Source: Parachlamydiales bacterium (lineage in GTDB: Bacteria > Chlamydiota > Chlamydiia > Chlamydiales > SM23-39). Taken from it: 8,384 nt of DNA. This document shows, one piece after another, positions 1 through 7,005 of this stretch. The translations under genes and the position numbers were made by a program. Location of the stretch: NCBI GenBank assembly GCA_003151315.1, contig PLXF01000040.1, positions 3,098 to 11,481 on the forward strand, written 5' to 3'. Below the pieces are notes generated by a model that saw only the letters and a list, made by a program, of their open reading frames with translations, was not told where the DNA came from and made no database searches. Every line of letters begins with the position of its first letter. The first letter of the stretch is position 1.

Positions 1-111
1 TTCCAAAAGCCGATTCTTGAATTACAAAAGGTATGAAAAATTTTTTAATTTTTTGGACATAAAATCTTTAAATTGATTTTTTGTCAATACTGTGGCTAAA
101 CTTGCTCTATT

Positions 112-1593
112 ATGTCAATAAAACCCATTCTTTCTACTGGATTAAATTCTTCTCCTATTCAAGAACATAACCTTAACGAAAAGCAGCTTCGCGTAGCTGT
201 TTTGACCTCTAAGTGTGGTGGGCTTGAAATTATCGCTTCAGCAATCAAAGAAGCTCTTCAAAATCGTTTCCCTCTTGCACACATCTTGACGGGCGGAAAA
301 CATGACGAACTGGTCGATTCTTTACTCCCCACAGGCTCGTGGGGACTCGCTATTCACCGAAAAGCTGCGGAAAAACAAGAGTTCCGATACATGGCGGTAG
401 CCCTGAAACTCGGCCGACAATTTGCGAGCTGGAAAGAGGCTGATATGCAGGGCAAATTGGATGCTTATATCAGAGAATTTAATCCTCACCTTATTGTTTC
501 GGCAGCCCCGCTTATTAACTCTGCTCTATTACGAGCAGCGGCTAGTTATAATATACCCGTTCTAACTGTCACAGCAGACATGGACAATAGTCTCTATTCC
601 CATCATTGGCCTACAACTCCCCTAGCCCCCCATAGATACATTATCCCTTATTTCTGCCAAGAGATCGTGAACACCATCCATCCTGGGGTAGATAAGACAA
701 AGGTCTTAGCACTTGGATACCCCATCCGTCCTGAATTTTCTCGCGACGTTGCAATTGAGGAACGGCAACAATTACGACAAGAGCTCTTCGTTCCTGAGGG
801 GAAAAAGCTAATCCTGTTGATGGTGGGAGGATCTTTAGGCTCTCAAGGCAACTATGCTTATGTGAAAGAAATTATCGCCCTGGACAGGCCGGCCCACTAC
901 GTAGTTCTGTGCGGCAGGCAAGAGGCGATGAAACAGGCCCTTGAAAAGCTCTTACAGGATATGGGATTTACGGAAGAGGTTGATGGACATAAAAAACGTT
1001 TTATCAAAGGGGCTCTCTCTTTCGACATTCAAGGATTTAGAAAAGATGTCCATAAATTCTACTCGATCGCTCGCTGCATTATAACAAAACCAGGTCCCGG
1101 CACATTTAACGAGGCCCTTGTGCAAAAAGTACCCCTTCTTTTAGACGACACCGCCGGTCATATTCCCTGGGAAGGGATGAATATTGGGTTCGCCGAACAA
1201 TATGGCCTAGGAAAAGGGATTTTTAATCTCCGGGAGATCGGCAGCGCTTTAGATGAAATGTTAACCGATGCCACCCACGAAAAGTATCTCCAAGCACTGA
1301 CAACATTTCGGGAAGAGAGACCTGGGCAATTTCATTTTAGGGACAATCTACAAAACGCCGCTGTGGAGATATTGGAAGAAGCTCGTGCGATAGTTCTGAG
1401 TCCTCCTGTGGAAAAAACTAAAGAAAGCTGCTGTATAACGGCTAAAAAAGTAGCGATATTTATATTGAAAGTGTTGTGCTTCCCCTTTATCCAACTCCAC
1501 CACTTCTTCACAGAATGGCTACCCAAGAAAATAATCCAATTTGCCTTCTTTTCCGCCTTCATTTTAGCTAAAGATTCGGTATTATCTAATTGA
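112..1593 (+). CDS. MGDG-synthase/UgtP-like lipid glycosyltransferase (GT28-type, GT-B fold) with hydrophobic C-terminal tail
   Basis: Likely transfers a sugar from a nucleotide-sugar to a lipid acceptor at the membrane face. Both GT-B halves are visible. The N-terminal domain has the glycine loop near residues 33-38 (KCGGLE), then NPHLIVSAAP (124-133) and IPVLTVTADMD (148-158). The linker LGYPIRPEF (201-209) is typical of MGDG synthases. The C-terminal donor-binding domain has LLMVGGSLG (235-243) and TKPGPGTFNEA (325-335). The core ends near residue 425. A tail follows with two hydrophobic stretches (about 447-466 and 474-486) split by TEWLPKK, resembling a bilobed membrane anchor. Oddities: the usual GGGH-type loop histidine is absent here, whereas the second glycosyltransferase in the window keeps it. 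The TGA stop is followed in the same frame by 73 open codons belonging to a hydrolase, so the gene may be the front half of a fusion. ATG 112 is the first start in frame with the domain; no clear Shine-Dalgarno precedes it. Family call firm, substrate unknown. Confidence 0.88.
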   Translation: MSIKPILSTGLNSSPIQEHNLNEKQLRVAVLTSKCGGLEIIASAIKEALQNRFPLAHILTGGKHDELVDSLLPTGSWGLAIHRKAAEKQEFRYMAVALKLGRQFASWKEADMQGKLDAYIREFNPHLIVSAAPLINSALLRAAASYNIPVLTVTADMDNSLYSHHWPTTPLAPHRYIIPYFCQEIVNTIHPGVDKTKVLALGYPIRPEFSRDVAIEERQQLRQELFVPEGKKLILLMVGGSLGSQGNYAYVKEIIALDRPAHYVVLCGRQEAMKQALEKLLQDMGFTEEVDGHKKRFIKGALSFDIQGFRKDVHKFYSIARCIITKPGPGTFNEALVQKVPLLLDDTAGHIPWEGMNIGFAEQYGLGKGIFNLREIGSALDEMLTDATHEKYLQALTTFREERPGQFHFRDNLQNAAVEILEEARAIVLSPPVEKTKESCCITAKKVAIFILKVLCFPFIQLHHFFTEWLPKKIIQFAFFSAFILAKDSVLSN

Positions 1594-1812
1594 AGAAAAG
1601 AGCTGATTCAAAAAGGGGCTAAACCCATAGAAGGGATAATAATTCCAGCTAGCAACACTTTTTTAGATGCGCTCCGCATACCGGCCAAAGAAAATCCCTG
1701 TAAACATACCCTGGTCTTTATTACAGCAAAGCCCTACCAAGAACTCAATCCAAGACAGTACAAAGCCTTTGTTGATGAGGGATGGGATATTGTACTATTC
1801 AACCCTTCGGCT
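1594..1812 (+). pseudogene. In-frame open stretch encoding the N-terminal part of the alpha/beta hydrolase, after a TGA
   Basis: The 73 codons between the glycosyltransferase stop and the first ATG of the hydrolase contain no stop and are in frame with both. The translation reads like the start of an alpha/beta hydrolase: RKELIQKGAKPIEGIIIPAS, then FLDALRIPA, a strand HTLVFITA, and a second strand GWDIVLFNPSA leading directly into the downstream frame. There is no ATG, GTG or TTG in frame; only CTG, ATT or ATA codons could start it (CTG at 1603 is the earliest CTG). Options are a nonsense mutation in a glycosyltransferase-hydrolase fusion (for example CGA to TGA), stop readthrough, a non-canonical start, or a sequencing error. 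That the segment is coding in origin is well supported by its continuity; which option holds is not known. Confidence 0.6.
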
Positions 1813-2322
1813 ATGAGCTTATCGGCATTCGAGGAGGATTTGAAACGTTTAATCAAACGCCTCAAAGAGGATTACCCCCAGGCAAAGCTCGCCTTTAACA
1901 GCTACTCTATCGGCGCTCATATCGCTCCTGCCGTTGCCGTGGACATCGAACCTCCCATCGCGCTCATCGTAGATAGAGGGTTTGAAGATGGGAACGAAAT
2001 GGCAGAAAATTTGGCGGGATGTTGGGCGAAACTCCCCTTTGTTAAACGAAAGCTTCTAGCTGAATACAATGTGAAAAGCGCAGAAAAAGTAGCTAATTTT
2101 GCAGGTTCCGTCCTCTTTTTTTCTCCACCTCTAGGAAAAGACGCACTATTACACCGCTCTAAAAGAAATCTGGCACAAGAGTTTTATGACAAATTCCCCG
2201 AAGGAAAAAAAGAATACGTCCTCCTTCCCGAAAATTCTACCCACTTTAGTTCGTGGGATGAGGCAACGCAAACGAAAGCCATCGAATTTTTAAAAAAACA
2301 TTTTACTGCAGAGGTCGCATGA
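1813..2322 (+). CDS. Alpha/beta hydrolase (chlamydial CHLPS/DUF818-like), as left from the first ATG
   Basis: Serine-hydrolase type protein. Residues are numbered from ATG 1813. The nucleophile elbow is NSYSIGA (29-35) with Ser32, in an SxSxG rather than GxSxG setting. It is followed by the IVDRGFED block (52-59) seen after the elbow in many such hydrolases, a candidate acid Asp110 after the strand SVLFFSPP, and a candidate His144 in NSTHFSS. Starting at 1813 would drop the first core beta strands, which are encoded just upstream in the same frame (1594-1812), and no Shine-Dalgarno precedes 1813. So this ATG is probably not the natural start of a folded enzyme, or the gene is decaying. The stop overlaps the ATG of the LicD gene (ATGA), which implies translational coupling. 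Likely substrate is an ester or lipid, inferred from neighbours only. Fold call fairly good; the DUF818 assignment is from memory of the family and less sure. Confidence 0.65.
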   Translation: MSLSAFEEDLKRLIKRLKEDYPQAKLAFNSYSIGAHIAPAVAVDIEPPIALIVDRGFEDGNEMAENLAGCWAKLPFVKRKLLAEYNVKSAEKVANFAGSVLFFSPPLGKDALLHRSKRNLAQEFYDKFPEGKKEYVLLPENSTHFSSWDEATQTKAIEFLKKHFTAEVA

Positions 2323-3476
2323 GTCGCATGGAAACAATGAAACATCTAGGAATGCCTGTAGTCGCGGGTTATTTCCAGATGAAAGAAAACGTTTTTTTAA
2401 ATATGGCTCATGGAGATGCTCGCGGACTGGAAAAAGCGGGAAATCTATTTTTAAGTCCTTACCAATACCTTTGCGGAGGTAAAAGATACTCCCCCATCAC
2501 AACCGACCCAAAATCTAGTCCCACTTTACAATGTGACAGCGTTTTTCCTGTACCCGATCCCGTAGCGATTGAAATGTTAAAAATCGTAGCTTCAATTCTT
2601 TTGCTTCCCCTCTCTCTTTTAATGGGCGCCACATGTAAAGGCTTAAGTTTACTAGGAGAAGGGGCAAAACAACACCACAGAGCGATTACCGTTTATGCCA
2701 AATCCCACATCGTAAACCCAAGGCTGCCTCCCTCATCCATTGCAGAAAAGATCGAGACTGTAACCCGATTCATTCGACCTAAACAAGCGCTCCCAGATAA
2801 ACAAAGAACAGAGCTGGCGCCGCTTTTAGGAAATGGGATAACAATCGAACAGCAAGAGGAAATTGCAGCGCTGCCTCCCGTCATGCAAAAAAACCTCTTA
2901 GCCTTGAAAGACCTCGTAGCTCTTTTGGATAAACATAACATCCCCTACTGGCTCGATGCCGGCTCTTTATTGGGTAGCCATCGCCATGAAGGGGTTATTC
3001 CATGGGATGAAGATGTGGATATAGCCATTTGCCAAGAAGACCATGAAGATGTGATGAGAGCCGGCCGCGACCCCGATTTTTCCCAAAGATACCAAATTAT
3101 GGATTGGTCAACTGCAGATAAACCGCGTACATTCATAAAAATGTATATAAAAGAGTCTAAATCTTTAATCGATATTTACCACTACCGGAGAGAAAAAGAT
3201 CAATTTCACTATCTTTCTCCCCATTATAACAAATGGTATATGCCCCACGCTTTGAATATTCGAGAAGTAGCCCAACTAAATACACCGATCCCCGCAGCTG
3301 TGCTATTTCCTTTAAAACGGGCCCAATTTGATGGTATAGAGGTTTCTATTCCCCAAAATCGGGAGAGATATCTCAAAAATATTTATGACGAAGACTTAGG
3401 ACCCACTAAAATCTGGGATCCTCAAAAAGGAAAGTATTGTAAAGTTGAAAATCACCCTTATTGGACTAATTATTAG
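2319..3476 (+). CDS. LicD-family phosphotransferase with N-terminal membrane module
   Basis: LicD proteins move phosphocholine (or, in the related fukutin group, ribitol phosphate) from a CDP-activated donor onto a sugar. The hallmark block is at 209-237: WLDAGSLLGS (211-220), then HRHEGVIPWDEDVDIAI (221-237), with metal-binding acidic residues D230, D232 and D234 of this nucleotidyltransferase-like fold. A further acidic residue lies in LIDIYHY (D285), and the usual C-terminal block is at FPLKRAQFDG and YLKNIYDEDL (330-360). Before the domain lies a private module of about 120 residues: GNLFLSPYQYL (41-51) and a hydrophobic segment near 87-104, then KGLSLLGEG. The same arrangement recurs in the second LicD protein of the window. 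The start overlaps the hydrolase stop (ATGA) with GAGG 4 nt upstream; in-frame ATGs at 2328 and 2337 are alternatives. The family is clear; which phospho-group and acceptor are used is not. Confidence 0.9.
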   Translation: MSRMETMKHLGMPVVAGYFQMKENVFLNMAHGDARGLEKAGNLFLSPYQYLCGGKRYSPITTDPKSSPTLQCDSVFPVPDPVAIEMLKIVASILLLPLSLLMGATCKGLSLLGEGAKQHHRAITVYAKSHIVNPRLPPSSIAEKIETVTRFIRPKQALPDKQRTELAPLLGNGITIEQQEEIAALPPVMQKNLLALKDLVALLDKHNIPYWLDAGSLLGSHRHEGVIPWDEDVDIAICQEDHEDVMRAGRDPDFSQRYQIMDWSTADKPRTFIKMYIKESKSLIDIYHYRREKDQFHYLSPHYNKWYMPHALNIREVAQLNTPIPAAVLFPLKRAQFDGIEVSIPQNRERYLKNIYDEDLGPTKIWDPQKGKYCKVENHPYWTNY

Positions 3477-3494
3477 GACGAATCGTCACTTTTT
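3477..3494 (+). terminator. Weak terminator-like hairpin after the first LicD gene
   Basis: GACG (3477-3480) pairs with CGTC (3484-3487) across a 3-nt loop, followed two bases later by TTTTT (3490-3494). It directly follows the stop codon and would end the first cluster. The stem is only 4 bp, so this is a weak candidate. The larger inverted repeat just downstream could also end transcription. Confidence 0.22.
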
Positions 3495-3532
3495 GCAGGA
3501 CATAGTTAAAAAGTAGGCCATAGGGAATCGGG

Positions 3533-3714
3533 GTAACTATTCAGATACCTCTAGATTAAACGTAAGTTGTTGAACCACAGAGATCACAGAGAAGTCTGAA
3601 AGGAGCTAAAAACGAAGGGATCGATCATTTTTAGCCGCGTTTCGCGGCCTCTGTGCTCTCTGCGACCTCTGTGGTTCAATAACTTAATCTAATTACCCCT
3701 TTCTGAATAGTTAC
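3533..3714. mobile_element. MITE-like inverted-repeat element, IS66-type ends with 8-bp target duplication
   Basis: The left end GTAACTATTCAGA (3533-3545) is an exact inverted copy of TCTGAATAGTTAC (3702-3714). The flanks are gaatcggg (3525-3532) and gaatcggt (3715-3722), a direct repeat matching 7 of 8 bases, as expected of a target duplication. IS66-family elements are known for 5'-GTAA termini and 8-bp duplications, so a non-autonomous IS66-like derivative fits. Further inside, 3564-3592 and 3657-3685 are inverted copies at 26 of 29 positions and carry the ACCACAGAG motif familiar from dispersed repeats in many bacterial genomes. The centre has GCTAAAAA/TTTTTAGC (3605-3612, 3628-3635). A tight GCCGCG-TTT-CGCGGC hairpin (3634-3648) sits beside it. 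There is no transposase or coding frame. The element sits between the two gene clusters and could form a long hairpin in RNA. Confidence 0.65.
3564..3685. repeat. Inner inverted repeat carrying the ACCACAGAG motif
   Basis: The arms 3564-3592 and 3657-3685 match at 26 of 29 positions when one is reverse-complemented. The motif ttgaaccacagag is intact in both. With the outer 13-bp ends, the two arms form a nested stem structure. The right half also contains an extra ctctgtg unit before the GCCGCG hairpin, so the two arms differ in their inner parts. Confidence 0.75.
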
Positions 3715-3721
3715 GAATCGG

Positions 3722-3869
3722 TATAAATTAAAAGTAATTTTTTAAAACTATTTTCAACCTCAACAATCCCTAAATTCAATAAAATAGTTAATATAAATAA
3801 TTATACAAAATATATTTAACCATTGATTTTTAGTTTGATTTTCTTTAAAATTAAGCATAGTAAATCAAA
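3722..3869 (+). other. A+T-rich upstream region of the second cluster
   Basis: This stretch completes the 393-nt gap between clusters (3477-3869) together with the terminator-like hairpin and the inverted-repeat element. It is strikingly rich in A and T, holds no credible reading frame on either strand, and leads into the promoter candidate at 3823-3851. No other site could be supported. Confidence 0.5.
3823..3851 (+). promoter_or_regulatory. Sigma70-type promoter candidate for the second cluster
   Basis: TTGATT (3823-3828, 4 of 6 to TTGACA) is followed after exactly 17 bp by TAAAAT (3846-3851, 5 of 6 to TATAAT). Transcription would begin near 3858, about 12 nt before the ATG at 3870. The region is so A+T-rich that chance matches are likely, and a second TTGATT lies at 3835-3840. 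Confidence 0.35.
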
Positions 3870-5990
3870 ATGGAAATTATAATGATTTGTTCAGGAAATA
3901 CAGTAATTAGACCGTGCGAAGGAGCGTCTCTAGTTTCACCTATAGAACCAGAACATTTAACTCCAGACTCGAAAATTAAAATAATTAGAAGTGAAAATAA
4001 AATAATTTCTTTAATTAAAAAAATTTGGCAAATAATAGTAAGGTTTTTCACAAACTTAAAAACATGTGTCGCCAAACCCCTAGTCCTCCAGAACCCTGCC
4101 CAAAAAAAATACATCAACTCTTTCCATATAAAGAACCTGCAATCTCAGTCCTACTTCGAAAAACTGTACTTTCATGAATTGCAATTACAAGTGTCCCTCC
4201 TTAAAAAAAGAGAAAATCCTGAAGATCTATTGAGATCTATCGATGAAACCTCAAATAAATTCGAAGAACTAACATCTCAAACCTCAGATAAAATAGATGC
4301 TCTTATCGATCAATTACAAACACGTCCCACCCAAGAGTTGCTAGAGATAGCGGATGAATTGTATCAGAGTAGTTTAAAAACTCTCGAAGAATTAAAACAA
4401 CTGCCAGGGACTAATGTGCAAAGGGCAGCCTATTCAGGTCGGCTTGTGGCTCTGCTGCGCAAACTCGACGATGCTTTTAGCGACAAGTTAAGAGAAACGT
4501 TACACCGTTATTGCGGGTGTCATATTAAAACACAAGGGGACGATCAAAGCCTTAAAATGCTAGCCCCGGGCATTCTAGGAAAAGATAAGTTCCTAGTTGA
4601 GCATCAGAAACAAGAAATGCGCGGAGAACTTCCGCAACACACATCTGCCGTCCTCTTTAGCCAATCTTATGGCGGTGGGCACAATGTTGTACAGCATGCC
4701 ATAAGTCAACGAATAGCTGAGCGGGGAGGGCATGCTTACAAAATAGAGGCGGATGAGGAAGTATTTGAAGCCTATTATAATTATCGCAAATGGACAGGAT
4801 ATTCTAGTGCCGAATGGAGTCAATGGCTCTTAAAAAACAACCACTTTACTCTAATTCGTCTGTTGGGCTGGGTGAGCAGTGGCCCAGAAAAACCTGAGGT
4901 ACGTGAAGCAAAAATTAACTGCTTCGCCCTCTCATTGCTATCGCGCGCTCACACAGATTTGGCTATAACTTGCTTCCAAAGAAACTCTTCCACAGCGGAA
5001 AAAGCAAGTAGCAGACTGGGTCAAGCCCATTTAGAAATTGGTACCGATTTAGATTATCAGGTATTCGATTTTCAAAAAGATGTGGAAAATCCCCATTATC
5101 GGCATGGTGTAATGGCTCGTGATGTCGTTAGAGAGGCTCGAGTATTGAATGGAGCATTGGAACCAGAACAAATCGTAGAAGTTGGATTTTCCGTGCGAGA
5201 TGTGTTTTTAAAACACTATACACAACAAGAACTATTAGATATCAGAACCCATTATAACCAAACATACAATTTAGCCTTTGATGCACGCGTAGTTGTTTTG
5301 CTCTGCGGCGGTGAAGGGGTCTCCAATACAATGGCGGAAACGCTGGCTAAAAGATACTCCAAGGAAGGGCCGAAAATCCACCTTTTTGCCATATGCGGAA
5401 AAAACGAGCAGAAAAAAGAGGTTCTTGACGCTTACTTTAGGAACCTAAATAGGGACAATTTCCAAGCAACAGCTTTTGGCTGGACGGCGGAAAAAGAACT
5501 AGGTGAACTATTTGCCATGGGAGCTCTGGAAGAAAACAAAGGTCTTCTAATTTCCGCTAAAGCGGGTGGAGGAACTCTTTCTGAAGCCATCGCGAGGGGG
5601 ATCCCCGCTCTCGTCTCTGAGATGAGCGGCATTCCTCACGAACAAAGGAACCTCGATTTTCTTGTCGAAAAGCAGTTAGGTCGCTCTTTTAAAAAGGAAC
5701 GAGAACTTCCTGAAAAGGTGCTCGAAATGCTGACAGCTCCTTTTAATCCGCAAGTCGCGGCAAGCGGCGAGCACTATGCCAATTATCGCTCGAAAGAAAA
5801 ATCGATACTAATCATTAAAGAACTGGTCGAAAACAGTCGTAAAGACGCTGCTTTTCAAGAACGAAGAGAAAAACTCTCCGGACAACTACCAGCGGCTTTA
5901 GAAATAGAAGATCCTCTAGCAAACGATTTAGTTGTAACACCTCCTAGCGTAGAGCCTTTACCGATTCCTAGTGCTTATGTTAGTGCATAA
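3870..5990 (+). CDS. MGDG-synthase/UgtP-like lipid glycosyltransferase with ~255-residue N-terminal extension
   Basis: Second GT-B lipid glycosyltransferase. The catalytic part starts near residue 258 with VLFSQSYGGGHNVVQHAI, holding the GGGH loop (268-271) expected of MGDG synthase-like enzymes. The donor-binding half has VVVLLCGGEG (474-483), IHLFAICGKN (503-512), FGWTAEKELGELF (536-548) and ISAKAGGGTLSEA (561-573), then GIPALVSEMSG (577-587). At 706 residues it is far longer than the roughly 350-500 usual for the family. The excess is a N-terminal region with a hydrophobic/basic stretch (about 44-64), a probably helical or coiled-coil stretch (about 115-210), and a proline-rich C-terminal end. 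ATG 3870 has no Shine-Dalgarno; ATG 3882 (Met5), with GGA seven bases upstream, is an alternative. It leads the second cluster, followed after 23 nt by a LicD gene. The first 60 codons are more A+T-rich than the rest, hinting at a separately acquired extension. Family call good; substrate unknown. Confidence 0.87.
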   Translation: MEIIMICSGNTVIRPCEGASLVSPIEPEHLTPDSKIKIIRSENKIISLIKKIWQIIVRFFTNLKTCVAKPLVLQNPAQKKYINSFHIKNLQSQSYFEKLYFHELQLQVSLLKKRENPEDLLRSIDETSNKFEELTSQTSDKIDALIDQLQTRPTQELLEIADELYQSSLKTLEELKQLPGTNVQRAAYSGRLVALLRKLDDAFSDKLRETLHRYCGCHIKTQGDDQSLKMLAPGILGKDKFLVEHQKQEMRGELPQHTSAVLFSQSYGGGHNVVQHAISQRIAERGGHAYKIEADEEVFEAYYNYRKWTGYSSAEWSQWLLKNNHFTLIRLLGWVSSGPEKPEVREAKINCFALSLLSRAHTDLAITCFQRNSSTAEKASSRLGQAHLEIGTDLDYQVFDFQKDVENPHYRHGVMARDVVREARVLNGALEPEQIVEVGFSVRDVFLKHYTQQELLDIRTHYNQTYNLAFDARVVVLLCGGEGVSNTMAETLAKRYSKEGPKIHLFAICGKNEQKKEVLDAYFRNLNRDNFQATAFGWTAEKELGELFAMGALEENKGLLISAKAGGGTLSEAIARGIPALVSEMSGIPHEQRNLDFLVEKQLGRSFKKERELPEKVLEMLTAPFNPQVAASGEHYANYRSKEKSILIIKELVENSRKDAAFQERREKLSGQLPAALEIEDPLANDLVVTPPSVEPLPIPSAYVSA

Positions 5991-6013
5991 TTTCAACCAA
6001 GGGTAATAATATT

Positions 6014-6982
6014 ATGAATTCTTTGGAAAATTTTTTATTAAACAATACGCCCCCCAAGCCACACCATCAACTTAATTCATGGGAAACTATGGGCAATATG
6101 TTTTTGATTCCTATTTCCCATGTTGTAGGGACCTTTTCAATCAGACATAAAGCAAACGAATCTATTCTTTGGAAAAAAGTGACATCTGTGGCGTTAGCTA
6201 TCATTTCACTTCCCCTCACAATTATTGGAATGACCCTCAAAGGAATCGGTCTCCTTTTGCCACATAAACATATTATAGCAACAGATGAAACAGCAAAGAT
6301 CTGCTTAGCAAATGGAAATAAAATTAAACAATACTACAAATTATTAGAACTTTTGAAAAAAGTATGTTTAGAACATGGTTTTGTAGACGCTAGAAATATA
6401 CCTAAATTTATATTATTCGACGGAAGCGCGCTTGGCGCAGCGAGACACAAAGGTATCATTCCTTGGGATGACGATTGCGATTTAGCGATTTTCGACGAGA
6501 GGGGTTTTCTTAAACTTGAGAGCGCACTCCAACTTGAGGGTATCGAATTAGATCGTAGCTTGCGCTTTAATAGTATTTATAAATGTAAATTTACAGATAA
6601 AAAAATAGAAGAGCTTTTTCCCGACTCCCCCAAATCTGATCCTGCGGATATCGATATTTTCGTTTGCTCTGAAATGTCCGACGGTTCCTTCACATACGAC
6701 ACTGCTTATGCACGCGCTAATTGGTCTAATAGCTTTATTACGCGGGAGGAATTCCAGGAAGGATTCGAATATTGTCAATTTGGCGATTTAGAACTACCTT
6801 CCTTAAAAAATCCCACAAATTATTTAAAAAGACACTATGGAGACAATTGCCTTACTCATGGAATTGAAACACATGGGCATAGCAAAATACTAGGAATTAC
6901 AATCTCTTTCCTTAAATTTGGCGCTCATTATTTTGAAATTATTAAATACAAAGAAAAACATGCAGGCCAAATTGAAGTGTAA
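6014..6982 (+). CDS. Second LicD-family phosphotransferase with the same N-terminal membrane module
   Basis: The LicD hallmark is at about 132-160: FILFDGSALGAARHKG (132-147), then IIPWDDDCDLAIF (148-160) with metal-binding acids D152, D154 and D156. A second acidic block ADIDIF (211-216) and the terminal block LELPSLKNPTNYLKRHYGD (259-277) agree with the family. Presumed role is transfer of phosphocholine or a related phospho-group from a CDP donor to a glycan or glycolipid. The N-terminus has GNMFLIPISHVVG (27-39) and a hydrophobic segment with SLPLTIIGMTLKGIGLLL (65-82), matching the module at the front of the first LicD protein (GNLFLSPYQYL and LPLSLLMGATCKGLSLL). The spacing of 23 nt to the upstream glycosyltransferase, and AAGGG 10 nt before the ATG, support this start and co-transcription. 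It is more diverged from the LicD pattern than the first copy. Family firm, substrate unknown. Confidence 0.87.
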   Translation: MNSLENFLLNNTPPKPHHQLNSWETMGNMFLIPISHVVGTFSIRHKANESILWKKVTSVALAIISLPLTIIGMTLKGIGLLLPHKHIIATDETAKICLANGNKIKQYYKLLELLKKVCLEHGFVDARNIPKFILFDGSALGAARHKGIIPWDDDCDLAIFDERGFLKLESALQLEGIELDRSLRFNSIYKCKFTDKKIEELFPDSPKSDPADIDIFVCSEMSDGSFTYDTAYARANWSNSFITREEFQEGFEYCQFGDLELPSLKNPTNYLKRHYGDNCLTHGIETHGHSKILGITISFLKFGAHYFEIIKYKEKHAGQIEV

Positions 6983-7005
6983 ATAAAAAATTAATATAGG
7001 AATTT

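Noticed and set aside
1..36. Open codons ending in TGA at 34-36 that might be the tail of an upstream gene
   Set aside because: Only 11 codons are visible, other frames are equally open over this length, and no motif can be recognised.
73..100. TTGATT ... GCTAAA as a promoter for the first glycosyltransferase
   Set aside because: The -10 match is poor with a 16-bp spacer, and the surrounding sequence is so A+T-rich that such matches arise by chance.
1591..1593. TGA read as tryptophan under an altered genetic code
   Set aside because: TGG is used for tryptophan throughout, and TGA ends the hydrolase frame at a normal overlap with the next start, so a code change is not supported.
2693..3136. 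Minus-strand frames opposite the first LicD domain
   Set aside because: They are shadows of the conserved LicD coding sequence, with no motifs of their own.
3533..3714. Reading the inverted-repeat region as a CRISPR array or tRNA-like gene
   Set aside because: The repeats are inverted rather than regularly spaced direct repeats, and no cloverleaf can be drawn; the transposon-like ends explain the symmetry better.
3851..4117. Minus-strand frame of 88 codons overlapping the start of the second glycosyltransferase
   Set aside because: It lies opposite the N-terminus of a well-supported gene, has low-complexity hydrophobic content, and has no start signal or family features.
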